The notes under the pieces: model-generated | Told to the model about the DNA's origin: nothing | Database searches by the model: none | Seen by the model: the letters and a program-made list of their open reading frames with translations, nothing else | Part shown: positions 18,608-25,395 of the stretch, one piece after another | Position numbering within the stretch: position 1 is the stretch's first letter | Layout of the letters: each line of letters begins with the position of its first letter | Source: Elusimicrobia bacterium RIFOXYA2_FULL_39_19 | Lineage (GTDB): Bacteria > Elusimicrobiota > Endomicrobiia > CG1-02-37-114 > XYA2-FULL-39-19 | Length of the DNA: 40,213 nucleotides | Assembly: GCA_001800285.1 (NCBI GenBank) | Contig: MGVC01000049.1 | Coordinates: 11,966 to 52,178, forward strand | Reading direction: 5' to 3' | Translations under genes and position numbers: made by a program

Positions 18608-19755
18608 GACGCCAAATACCTGCCTTGTATGCCTGTGATAACTTCATTTACCGTTATCCCCTGCATACATTTATTTGTCGAATGTTTACATTTTACCTGC
18701 TTATTTTTAAATACATCTACACAGGGACTGCATTCTAAAGCTTTATAAAACACTAAGTGATTTTCACCCTTAGGCCCGTAAGCGGCCGGTGTTTCAGGGC
18801 CAAAAAGTGAAACAGTCGGGGTACCTAAAGCAGCAGCCAGGTGCATAGGCCCGCTGTCATGGGTGATGAAAAAACTTGCATTTCTAAGCAATTCTGCTAA
18901 TTGCATAAAGCTAAGTTTTCCCATGAAATTTACAAACCTTGGGCCAAAATTAGAGTTTATTTCTTCAAACCCATAACTGCTGATTCCGGCTATTTTATAA
19001 TCCGTATTGTCTATTAAATATTTTATGACTGCTTCACAATTTTCAACCGGCCAACATCTTTGGTTTATAAAACCTTTTCTGTCCAAGTTAATAACTATAT
19101 ATTTGCCCTCAATAATTTTACCAGCTTTCAAATCTTCCTTATCGACGGATAGCTGTTGTTGTTCTTCATCTTCGTTTATGTTAACGCCTGCTGAAAGAAA
19201 GGCGTTTTTAAAATTTTCCATAACATGAATTTTGTCATCAAATAAAACCGACGAATCATGAATTCTGCCTCTCCACCTGAAAGGAGAATAAAAACCTACG
19301 CTGGTTTTTGGTGCAATGATATAACTTAACATGGCTGAAGACCTGCTTAAAAACTCTAAATCTATCAGTAAATTTTGTTTTTCCCTGCGAAATCTAATGA
19401 CCTGTTTTAGCATCTGAATGACAAAGTTAAATACACCTGTTTTATAATCAACAGCTACTACTTCATCAGCAACATTAAGCAGGTAACAAATTTCTTTATT
19501 ATCCGACAAAGTAAATAACGTGATTTTCGCTTTTGAATATTTTCTTTTCAATTCTTTCAAATAGGGGTAAAGCAAAATTATGCATCCGCCTTCCCAGAAT
19601 TTCATAACCAGTATTCTTTCAGGATAACCGGACTGTTTTTTAGACGGTAATAAACCTTTGATACCTGTAAATAAAGCGCAAAATATCAGGCCTAAATAGT
19701 CATCTATCAGCCTTAAAACATCAATAGTTATGGTTTTTCCAATATTTTTTTTCAT
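18604..19755 (-). CDS. Glycosyltransferase family 9 (heptosyltransferase-like, 383 aa)
   Basis: This protein has the two-Rossmann GT-B plan of the ADP-heptose:LPS heptosyltransferase family. The N-terminal part has 'ERILVMKFWEGGCIILLYP' (about residues 46-64), where most family members have a 'IGD' type loop. The C-terminal part has the diagnostic 'FFITHDSGPMHLAAALGTP', then 'VSLFGPETPAAYGPKGENH' with a late Cys-rich tail (CSPCVDVF, CKHS, KCMQGI) typical of GT9. It is likely to add a sugar to a lipid-linked or lipopolysaccharide acceptor at the inner face of the membrane. It lies 4 bp after the HicB-like gene. Confidence 0.85.
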   Translation of the reverse strand: MKKNIGKTITIDVLRLIDDYLGLIFCALFTGIKGLLPSKKQSGYPERILVMKFWEGGCIILLYPYLKELKRKYSKAKITLFTLSDNKEICYLLNVADEVVAVDYKTGVFNFVIQMLKQVIRFRREKQNLLIDLEFLSRSSAMLSYIIAPKTSVGFYSPFRWRGRIHDSSVLFDDKIHVMENFKNAFLSAGVNINEDEEQQQLSVDKEDLKAGKIIEGKYIVINLDRKGFINQRCWPVENCEAVIKYLIDNTDYKIAGISSYGFEEINSNFGPRFVNFMGKLSFMQLAELLRNASFFITHDSGPMHLAAALGTPTVSLFGPETPAAYGPKGENHLVFYKALECSPCVDVFKNKQVKCKHSTNKCMQGITVNEVITGIQGRYLAS

Positions 19756-19759
19756 ATCT

Positions 19760-19975
19760 TTACCTGTCTGAAATTACCGCCCAATCTTTAAAACTGTCTA
19801 AAGACATTATTTCCAGTTGTATATCCTGGTCATGCAGATAGCAGAGAAATTTTTCCCTCAGGGTCTTCAACGCGCTATCCACGTCTTTGCCTTCTGCCAT
19901 AATCCTGTACATTGTGGGGCAAAATGCTATAACTGTGTTATTATTTGTTTTTTGTAAAATTATGGGATATTTCAT
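19760..19975 (-). CDS. HicB-like small protein heading the operon (71 aa)
   Basis: The sequence 'MKYPIILQKTNNNTVIAFCP' followed by 'AEGKDVDSALKTLREKF' matches the HicB-type fold (a partial RNase H-like antitoxin domain). I chose the ATG at 19975 because GAGAGAG lies just before it; an in-frame ATG at 19990 would add five residues but has no ribosome binding site. No HicA toxin gene and no DNA-binding tail are present, so it is an orphan. It is 4 bp upstream of the glycosyltransferase and could be a regulator of this operon or a domesticated antitoxin. Confidence 0.65.
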   Translation of the reverse strand: MKYPIILQKTNNNTVIAFCPTMYRIMAEGKDVDSALKTLREKFLCYLHDQDIQLEIMSLDSFKDWAVISDR

Positions 19976-20137
19976 GTATATCTCTCTCATTTAAACATAA
20001 TATATGTCTTATGTGCGTATAACTATAAGACTCTATCAATGAGAAGTACCGCAAATACATACCTGTCGCGATAATTTCTCAATCTCGAAATTTTTACTTT
20101 TGACTTTTAGTTGTTGGTGTTTTTGTTTTAATAAACC
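19976..20137 (-). promoter_or_regulatory. Upstream region of the glycosylation/radical SAM operon with weak promoter candidates
   Basis: No gene is seen here. On the minus strand a TTGAGA (20082-20077), 17 bp and TGTATT (20059-20054) could form a weak promoter. A TATATTATG lies closer to the first gene, at about 20000. A short inverted repeat AATTTC/GAAATT lies around 20073-20092. None of these is strong. Confidence 0.3.
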
Positions 20138-20267
20138 CTCCACAAAAATACCCAGGAGTTAATCCCGCCTGCCAGCCTCGAAGGTCAGGTGGCGAGACTA
20201 TGTTTCTGGGTACTTCCGTGGAGAATCAACACCTCAAGACCAAGGGGGCTACCTTGGCTTTAGGTGT
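20138..20267 (-). ncRNA. Nested stem-loop element at and after the end of the small membrane-protein gene
   Basis: Two neighbouring structures are visible. The first pairs CTCCAC (20138-20143) with GTGGAG (20218-20223), inside that TACCCAG (20149-20155) with CTGGGTA (20206-20212), and at the tip CCTG (20168-20171) with CAGG (20186-20189). The second pairs ACACCT (20229-20234) with AGGTGT (20262-20267) and inside it CCAAGG (20240-20245) with CCTTGG (20252-20257), with equal 5-nt internal loops. The strand is uncertain because pairing is symmetric. It does not match riboswitch consensus sequences I know. It could be a processed 3' RNA, a mobile palindromic repeat or a decay-blocking structure. 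Confidence 0.45.
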
Positions 20268-20753
20268 GTAAAACAAGAAGGGGAGTGAAACAAGGGATGT
20301 AGCAATTATGAGAGCGGATAAAAATGCCTGTGACAGGCAAACGATAAGCTTCTTTAGAAGCATTGTTATTTGAATGCCCAAAATTTGCTGGACAAAATAA
20401 TTGTGTGCCGTGGTAAAATAACTGTTTAACAGGTTAAATTTTGCTTTGAGAATTTGGAGAGATTTTACCGTAGTATAGGCTTCTGCGCTGGAAAGCAGGG
20501 CATATATGCTGTCAATAAATAATTGTTTCAGGTTTTTATTTGCTTGTGCTGTTTGAATAGGCTGGTTGTACTGATCTCTGGCATCATAAGTTTCTTCTGA
20601 GTCGAAAAGCGCCAAACCTATGAAGCTGTTTGGAAATAAAAAAAGCCCACCTTTTTGGGTGAAGCTCTCACTGTAAGTCATTTCGCTTTTATATATGAAA
20701 AGCGTTAAAATTAATAAAACAGAAAATAGGCAGATGATTAATTTTTTGCTCAT
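20226..20753 (-). CDS. Small orphan membrane or secreted protein (175 aa)
   Basis: I do not recognise this protein. It starts with a basic N-terminus and a hydrophobic stretch (about residues 5-21, IICLFSVLLILTLFIY), a signal peptide or anchor. The middle is polar and helical (about 60-125). A second hydrophobic segment (about 128-162) precedes a short basic tail. A GAAGG four bases before the ATG supports the start, and a strong promoter lies upstream, so it is probably expressed. Its last 14 codons lie inside a strong stem-loop, which is unusual for coding DNA. It is the only gene of its transcript. Confidence 0.6.
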   Translation of the reverse strand: MSKKLIICLFSVLLILTLFIYKSEMTYSESFTQKGGLFLFPNSFIGLALFDSEETYDARDQYNQPIQTAQANKNLKQLFIDSIYALLSSAEAYTTVKSLQILKAKFNLLNSYFTTAHNYFVQQILGIQITMLLKKLIVCLSQAFLSALIIATSLVSLPFLFYTPKAKVAPLVLRC

Positions 20754-20908
20754 AAAACCTTCGGCAGCCCTGGTTTATATTTGGTCAATTTTGATATGAG
20801 TCAACGTTTCAGGACATTGCTCGCTTGGCCTTCCAAACGGGCCTTTATCGGGTTTTTTAATTTTTCAAAATATCTGCTTTTTTAACGGCTTTACATCTCT
20901 GTTACTTC
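20754..20908 (-). other. Long 5' leader of the small membrane-protein gene, possibly structured
   Basis: The predicted transcript starts near 20909, giving an about 155-nt leader. On the minus strand it contains GGCC CGTTTGGAA GGCC (a small hairpin near 20850-20834) and, just before the ribosome binding site, CAGGGCTGCCGAAGG. The purine-rich single-stranded patches and length suggest a regulatory leader, but I cannot match it to a known riboswitch; in particular the conserved core of c-di-GMP-I riboswitches is absent. Confidence 0.3.
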
Positions 20909-20915
20909 CGCTATA

Positions 20916-20944
20916 TTTATATACTATTTTAAGTGATTTGTCAA
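20916..20944 (-). promoter_or_regulatory. Strong sigma70-type promoter for the small membrane-protein gene
   Basis: On the minus strand a perfect -35 TTGACA (20944-20939) is followed after 17 bp by TATAAA (20921-20916). This is the best promoter match I found in the window. Confidence 0.65.
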
Positions 20945-21094
20945 TGGTTTTTTGAAATACACTATTAAAACATATTATATGTAGGTTTGTGTTATTTCTT
21001 TCTCGGAAGGTTTTGTAATAGGATTGTAATATTGAATTCGGTGACTTTAATCACAGAACCAGCTTTTTATATATGCAAAAAATAGGCCCAAAAG

Positions 21095-21103
21095 TTATCC
21101 ACA
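21095..21103 (+). promoter_or_regulatory. Single perfect DnaA-box sequence
   Basis: TTATCCACA occurs once in the intergenic region before rtcB. It equals the DnaA-box consensus. No cluster of boxes, no dnaA/dnaN and no AT-rich unwinding repeat accompany it, so an origin is unlikely; it may be a DnaA-responsive site or chance. Confidence 0.3.
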
Positions 21104-21191
21104 GGCATATTGTTAACCACCTTTCTGGAAGTTGTGCTTTTATTTGATTTTCTTAAAAATAGTACAGTTTTATTTTCTTCCTTTTAATTGA

Positions 21192-21197
21192 TATAAT
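21192..21197 (+). promoter_or_regulatory. -10 box of rtcB, giving a leaderless or nearly leaderless mRNA
   Basis: A perfect TATAAT ends nine bases before the rtcB ATG, and no ribosome binding site lies between. Transcription would start at or next to the start codon. No clear -35 is seen. Confidence 0.5.
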
Positions 21198-21206
21198 TGC
21201 AAAACT

Positions 21207-22661
21207 ATGGAAAATTTTAACGCACCTTGTCCCTTAAAAAAGCTGGATGACTGGCGCTGGGAACTGCCCCGGCAAACCGGAATGAATACAGAAGGGCTGG
21301 TTTTTGCGTCGGAAAAAATGATTTCTGCTATTTGCGGTGACAAGGCACATCAGCAGGTGGCAAATGTGGCGCACCTGCCGGGAATTGTTGGCAAGTCACT
21401 TGCTATGCCTGACATTCATTGGGGTTACGGCTTTCCCATTGGCGGGGTAGCTGCGTTTGATTTGACTAGCGGGGTTATCTCTCCCGGGGGTATTGGTTAT
21501 GATATTTGTTGTGGAATCCGATTGCTTAGGACAAACCTAAAAAAAGCGAACATTGAAAATAAAATACAGAAATTAATTGATAACATGTTTTACAATATTC
21601 CGTCGGGTGTGGGCTCTACCGGAAAAATAGCGCTTAAAAAAGAAGAAGTAAAACAGGTTTTAAACGAAGGCGCAAAATGGGCTGTAAAAAAAGGATACGG
21701 CACACCTGAAGATTTGAAACATACAGAAGAGGAAGGCTGTCTTAGCGGGGCAAATGCTGATAAGGTAAGCTCCCGCGCTTTGGAACGCGGGCATGAGCAG
21801 TTAGGCACCCTGGGTGCCGGCAATCATTTCCTTGAAATTCAGGAAGTAGAACAAATATTTGATGAAACGGCAGCAAATGCTTTTGGCCTATTTTTAGGAC
21901 AAATTACAGTAATGATTCATACCGGGTCGCGCGGGTTAGGCTACCAGGTTTGCGACGACAGCATAAGAAACCTGCAGACTGCGACGCAAAAATATGCCAT
22001 CCGTTTGCCGGACCGCCAGCTGGTTTGCGCGCCTGTTGAGTCAACTGAAGGAAAAGATTATTTTTCTGCCATGGCCGCGGCAGCAAATTATGCCTGGGCT
22101 AACAGACAGATAATAACCCACTGGGTCAGGCAGACATTTACAGAAGTGCTTGGCAAAAAACAAACCGAAATTGGGCTTGAACTGGTTTATGATGTAGCGC
22201 ATAATATTGGAAAATTTGAACAGCATTTGCATAACGGCAAACCGCAGAAACTTTTTGTTCACAGAAAAGGTGCAACCCGCGCATTTCCTGCGGGGCAGGC
22301 GTCAATTCCGGAGGATTATAAAACCGTTGGCCAGCCGGTTATTGTGCCTGGCACAATGGGTACGGCATCATACATTTTAGCTGGCACGCAGAAAGCCATG
22401 TATGAAACCTGGGGCAGTACCTGCCACGGAGCGGGCAGAGTGATGAGCAGAACCGAATCCCTTAGAAATGTAAGAGGCCGGCAGTTAGTAGAAGAACTTG
22501 GAAAAAAAGGTATAATATTGAAAGCGGAAAGTTATAAAACGCTGGCTGAAGAGGCCCCTCAGGCATATAAAGATGTTAACCTGGTAGTTGAGGTGTGCCA
22601 TCAGGCAGGCATTTCAAAAAAGGTAGCTAAAATGCGCCCATTGGGAGTCATTAAAGGATAG
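21207..22661 (+). CDS. rtcB: RNA-splicing ligase RtcB (484 aa)
   Basis: RtcB joins RNA 2',3'-cyclic phosphate or 3'-phosphate ends to 5'-OH ends using GTP and Mn2+. All hallmark blocks are present: 'MPDIHWGYGFPIGGVAAFD', 'GGIGYDICCGIRLLR' with the metal-binding Cys, 'LGTLGAGNHFLEIQ', 'IHTGSRGLGYQVCDD', 'DVAHNIGKFEQH', 'HRKGATRAFPAG', 'VIVPGTMGTASYIL' and 'CHGAGRVMSR', the last carrying the His that is guanylylated. Length and order fit a full, active enzyme. No archease or RtcA gene is beside it. The stop codon TAG (22659-22661) shares its last base with the first unit of the following tandem repeat. The mRNA may be leaderless. Confidence 0.95.
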   Translation: MENFNAPCPLKKLDDWRWELPRQTGMNTEGLVFASEKMISAICGDKAHQQVANVAHLPGIVGKSLAMPDIHWGYGFPIGGVAAFDLTSGVISPGGIGYDICCGIRLLRTNLKKANIENKIQKLIDNMFYNIPSGVGSTGKIALKKEEVKQVLNEGAKWAVKKGYGTPEDLKHTEEEGCLSGANADKVSSRALERGHEQLGTLGAGNHFLEIQEVEQIFDETAANAFGLFLGQITVMIHTGSRGLGYQVCDDSIRNLQTATQKYAIRLPDRQLVCAPVESTEGKDYFSAMAAAANYAWANRQIITHWVRQTFTEVLGKKQTEIGLELVYDVAHNIGKFEQHLHNGKPQKLFVHRKGATRAFPAGQASIPEDYKTVGQPVIVPGTMGTASYILAGTQKAMYETWGSTCHGAGRVMSRTESLRNVRGRQLVEELGKKGIILKAESYKTLAEEAPQAYKDVNLVVEVCHQAGISKKVAKMRPLGVIKG

Positions 22662-22939
22662 TGACTAAGTGATTACGTGATTAAGTGGTTAGTAAAAGCA
22701 TGCAAAACTAAAAACAAAACCAGTGACTAAGTGATTATGTGATTAAGTGGTTAGTAAAAGCATGCAAAACTAAAAACAAAACCAGTGACTAAGTGATTAC
22801 GTGATTAAATGGTTAGTAAAAGCATGCAAAACTAAAAACAAAACCAGTGACTAAGTGATTACGTGATTAAGTGGTTAGTAAAAGCATGCAAAACTAAAAA
22901 CAAAACCAGTGACTAAGTGATTACGTGGTTAGTAAAGAC
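22661..22939 (+). repeat. Tandem 62-bp repeat, four full units plus a partial one, built of octamers
   Basis: Units start at 22661, 22723, 22785, 22847 and 22909 (partial), exactly 62 bp apart, with only single-base differences (for example T at 22737, A at 22809). The first half of each unit is four octamers of the form GTGRYTAN (GTGACTAA, GTGATTAC, GTGATTAA, GTGGTTAG); the second half is an A-rich spacer with GCATGC. The near identity shows recent expansion. The partial last unit runs into the promoter of the four-helix-bundle gene. Confidence 0.9.
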
Positions 22940-22954
22940 TTCATCAAAAAGTGT

Positions 22955-22960
22955 TATAAT
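22955..22960 (+). promoter_or_regulatory. -10 box of the four-helix-bundle gene
   Basis: TATAAT ends seven bases before the chosen ATG at 22968, with no ribosome binding site between. This again predicts a leaderless transcript and supports the ATG at 22968 over the in-frame start at 22917 inside the repeat. Confidence 0.45.
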
Positions 22961-22967
22961 TAATAAA

Positions 22968-23339
22968 ATGGAAAAACCAAATTTTATAAAAAGTTATACT
23001 GACTTAATCGTTTGGCAAAAAGGCATAGAGCTGGTGAAAACAATATATGCGATTACTAATTGTTTTCCAAGAAGCGAAATGTTCGGCATTACCTCTCAAA
23101 TGAGAAGAGCTTCGATATCAATTCCATCAAATATCGCCGAAGGTTTTCTAAGAAATCACAGACCAGAAACAATACAGTTTCTTTTTATTGCACTTGGTTC
23201 TTGTGGCGAATTACATACTCAATTGATAGTAGCTAAGGAACTAAATTATCTTGAGAAACACAAAGCCTTAAGCATTATTGATGAATTAACCTTTATTAGC
23301 AAAATGCTAAGAAATTTAATAAAAAGTTTAAAAAAATGA
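22968..23339 (+). CDS. Four-helix-bundle protein, 23S rRNA intervening-sequence (S23) type (123 aa)
   Basis: The protein starts MEKPNFIKSYTDLIVWQKG and continues with 'FPRSEMFGITSQMRRASISI' and 'PSNIAEGFLRN', the signature of the S23/four-helix-bundle family (TIGR02436 type). These proteins are encoded in intervening sequences of 23S rRNA genes and also, as here, free-standing between genes; their function is not established. Length matches the family. A frame extends upstream to 22917, but that part is repeat DNA, so I use the ATG just after TATAAT. The gene is flanked by octamer repeats in opposite orientation, which suggests that it moves or moved as a small unit between rtcB and serS. Confidence 0.85.
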   Translation: MEKPNFIKSYTDLIVWQKGIELVKTIYAITNCFPRSEMFGITSQMRRASISIPSNIAEGFLRNHRPETIQFLFIALGSCGELHTQLIVAKELNYLEKHKALSIIDELTFISKMLRNLIKSLKK

Positions 23340-23351
23340 TTTGGTTAGCCT

Positions 23352-23375
23352 GCTAATCACTTAACCACTAACCAC
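23352..23375 (-). repeat. Inverted counterpart of the octamer repeat, after the four-helix-bundle gene
   Basis: Read on the minus strand this is GTGGTTAGT then GGTTAA, GTGATTAG: the same octamer family as in 22661-22939 but inverted. It lies 13 bp after the stop codon and 24 bp before serS, so the gene sits between inverted repeat ends. Confidence 0.7.
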
Positions 23376-23398
23376 AAACCACTATTTTCGAGGTGCTT

Positions 23399-24667
23399 AT
23401 GCTGGATTTAAAATTTATCAGAGACAATACGGACAAAGTAAAAGACGCGTTGAAAAAAAGAAATTCAAAAATTACGCTAGATGATTTTTTGGTTTGGGAT
23501 AAATCCCGCAGAGATTTGATTGCCGAAACCGACACTCTGCGCGCAGAGCGCAAAAAATTATCCGAAGAATTCGGTAAACTGAAAAAAAGCGGACAGGATG
23601 CCGGCCACTTAAGCGCTAAAAGTGATGAAGTTGCCAAAAACTTGCAGGAAAAACAGACAAAACTTGAAGAAACTGAGAAACTTATAAATGACTTTGTACT
23701 TCAGATGCCCAATATTCCCGACGATACAGTCCCCGTCGGCGCCACCGCGGAAGAAAACAAAGTAGTCCGCCAGACAGATAAACATAACACTCTGGGAACA
23801 GATAAACCTAAAGGCCACTGGGAACTTGGCGAGAAACTGGGCATCCTTGATTTTGAAAGAGCGGCCAAAATATCCAGCTCCCGCTTTGCTTTATATAAAG
23901 GAAAGGGCGCGGCGCTTGAAAGAGCCCTGTTTACATTCATGCTTGACACCCACACCAAAGAACACGGGTATACAGAAATTTTCGGCCCCTACCTGGTAAA
24001 CAGCAAATCTGCCACCGGCACCGGCCAGCTGCCGAAGTTTGCCGAAGAAATTTACAAATGTGCGGAGGATGATTTGTATTTGATTCCTACGGCAGAAGTA
24101 TCTGTAACCAATATGCACCGCGATGAAATATTAAACGAAAATGAATTGACTATAAAATACGTTTCTTATTCGGCCTGTTTCCGCAGAGAAGCCGGTTCAT
24201 ACGGCAAAGATACTAAAGGGCTTATTAGAAACCACCAGTTTAACAAAGTAGAACTGGTAAAATTTTCCAAACCTGAAAATTCTATGGATGAACTGGAAAA
24301 ACTTACACTTAATGCGGAAGAAATACTAAAAAAACTGAAACTCCAATACAGGACCGTTGCGCTTTCTACTGGAGATTTAGGCTTTTCTTCCAGCAAGACT
24401 TATGACCTTGAGGTTTGGATGCCAGGTGAAAACCTGTGGCGTGAAGTTTCTTCCTGCAGTAATTTTAAGGATTTTCAGGCACGCAGAATGAACATCAAGT
24501 TTAAAAGAGAAAACGGCACCAAAGAATATGTACATACTTTAAACGGGTCCGGCACCGCCGTAGGCAGGATTTTTGCCGCCATTTTGGAAAATTACCAGCA
24601 ATCTGACGGGTCAATAGTGATCCCTGAAATATTGAAAAAATATCTGGATTTTGAAAAAATAAACTAA
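23399..24667 (+). CDS. serS: Seryl-tRNA synthetase (422 aa)
   Basis: This class II aminoacyl-tRNA synthetase charges tRNA-Ser. The N-terminal about 110 residues form the long antiparallel coiled coil that grips the tRNA-Ser variable arm (LDLKFIRDNTDKVKDALKKR to KLEETEKLINDFV). Catalytic motif 2 is 'CFRREAGSYGKDTKGLIR' and motif 3 is 'LNGSGTAVGRIFAAILENYQ'. I start at the ATG at 23399 because GAGG lies at 23390-23393; the in-frame GTG at 23393 overlaps that ribosome binding site. Length is usual. It is followed after 26 bp by the FkbM-like gene. A tRNA-Ser(UGA) gene lies about 6 kb downstream. Confidence 0.96.
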   Translation: MLDLKFIRDNTDKVKDALKKRNSKITLDDFLVWDKSRRDLIAETDTLRAERKKLSEEFGKLKKSGQDAGHLSAKSDEVAKNLQEKQTKLEETEKLINDFVLQMPNIPDDTVPVGATAEENKVVRQTDKHNTLGTDKPKGHWELGEKLGILDFERAAKISSSRFALYKGKGAALERALFTFMLDTHTKEHGYTEIFGPYLVNSKSATGTGQLPKFAEEIYKCAEDDLYLIPTAEVSVTNMHRDEILNENELTIKYVSYSACFRREAGSYGKDTKGLIRNHQFNKVELVKFSKPENSMDELEKLTLNAEEILKKLKLQYRTVALSTGDLGFSSSKTYDLEVWMPGENLWREVSSCSNFKDFQARRMNIKFKRENGTKEYVHTLNGSGTAVGRIFAAILENYQQSDGSIVIPEILKKYLDFEKIN

Positions 24668-24693
24668 CAAAAAACTGAACCGATCGGCTATCT

Positions 24694-25395
24694 ATGAAAT
24701 ATTTGAACCGCCTGCCAAGGCATATTTTGATACAATTACTTGCGCTGATTTTTGTATTTTTTTTATGCAGCTGCATAAGCCTGCGGTTATTACACAATAA
24801 AAAAAGATATATCTTTATTGACGGCGGCGCTCATTACGGTGAATCTATCATAAAATTTGAAAACACAAAACTCTTTTCTAAATACCCATGGGAAATAATT
24901 GCTATTGAAGCCAATCCGGAAGTGATAAATAGAATACCAAAACAAAAAAATATAAAAATTATTAACAAAGCTATTTGGATAAACAAAGGAAAAATAGAAT
25001 TTTTTATAACAGACAATGACAGTTTAAGCAGTCTTTTTAAAGACAACAAACCCTCCAAAGCAGTCCAAATACCTTGTTTTGATTTTAGCAAATGGCTGAA
25101 AAATAATTTTACTGAAAACGATCATGTCATTTTGAGCTTTGATATTCAAGGCGCAGAATATGAAGTATTCAGAAAAATGTTAAAAGAAGACACTTTTAAG
25201 CTTATTGACCGTTTATGTGTTGAAATGCATACTGATCACACCAGAGAACAAAAAGAAGAAAATCGTAATATTGACGAAGATGAGATTTTATTAGACAGAA
25301 TCCGCTCTACCGGCTGCATAGTTTCCGAAAATTCTGCAGAACATATAATAGAAACCCATTGGAAAGATTATTTTGAAGGGTTAATTGAATTATAA
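24694..25395 (+). CDS. FkbM-like SAM-dependent methyltransferase with an N-terminal membrane anchor (233 aa)
   Basis: The Rossmann core starts with 'YIFIDGGAHYGESIIKF' (SAM-binding motif I) and continues with 'EIIAIEANPEVINRI', 'KIINKAIW', 'SLSSLF' and 'SFDIQGAEYEVFRKM', the FkbM family pattern. FkbM enzymes methylate hydroxyl groups, often on sugars. Residues about 10-30 are hydrophobic (LIQLLALIFVFFLCSCISL), so the enzyme is probably membrane-tethered. It overlaps the next gene, a GT-C glycosyltransferase, by 11 bp. The pair may build and cap a surface glycan. Confidence 0.85.
   Translation: MKYLNRLPRHILIQLLALIFVFFLCSCISLRLLHNKKRYIFIDGGAHYGESIIKFENTKLFSKYPWEIIAIEANPEVINRIPKQKNIKIINKAIWINKGKIEFFITDNDSLSSLFKDNKPSKAVQIPCFDFSKWLKNNFTENDHVILSFDIQGAEYEVFRKMLKEDTFKLIDRLCVEMHTDHTREQKEENRNIDEDEILLDRIRSTGCIVSENSAEHIIETHWKDYFEGLIEL

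Noticed and set aside
20138-20223. Known riboswitch or SRP RNA in the nested stem-loop
   Set aside because: I compared the conserved cores I know (c-di-GMP-I, cobalamin, TPP, FMN, glycine, ZTP, SRP) and none is present.
21095-21103. Replication origin near the DnaA box
   Set aside because: Only one box, no cluster, no dnaA, dnaN, gidA or rpmH neighbours.
22661-22939. CRISPR array in the 62-bp tandem repeat
   Set aside because: The whole 62-bp unit repeats, including the would-be spacer, so there are no variable spacers and no cas genes.
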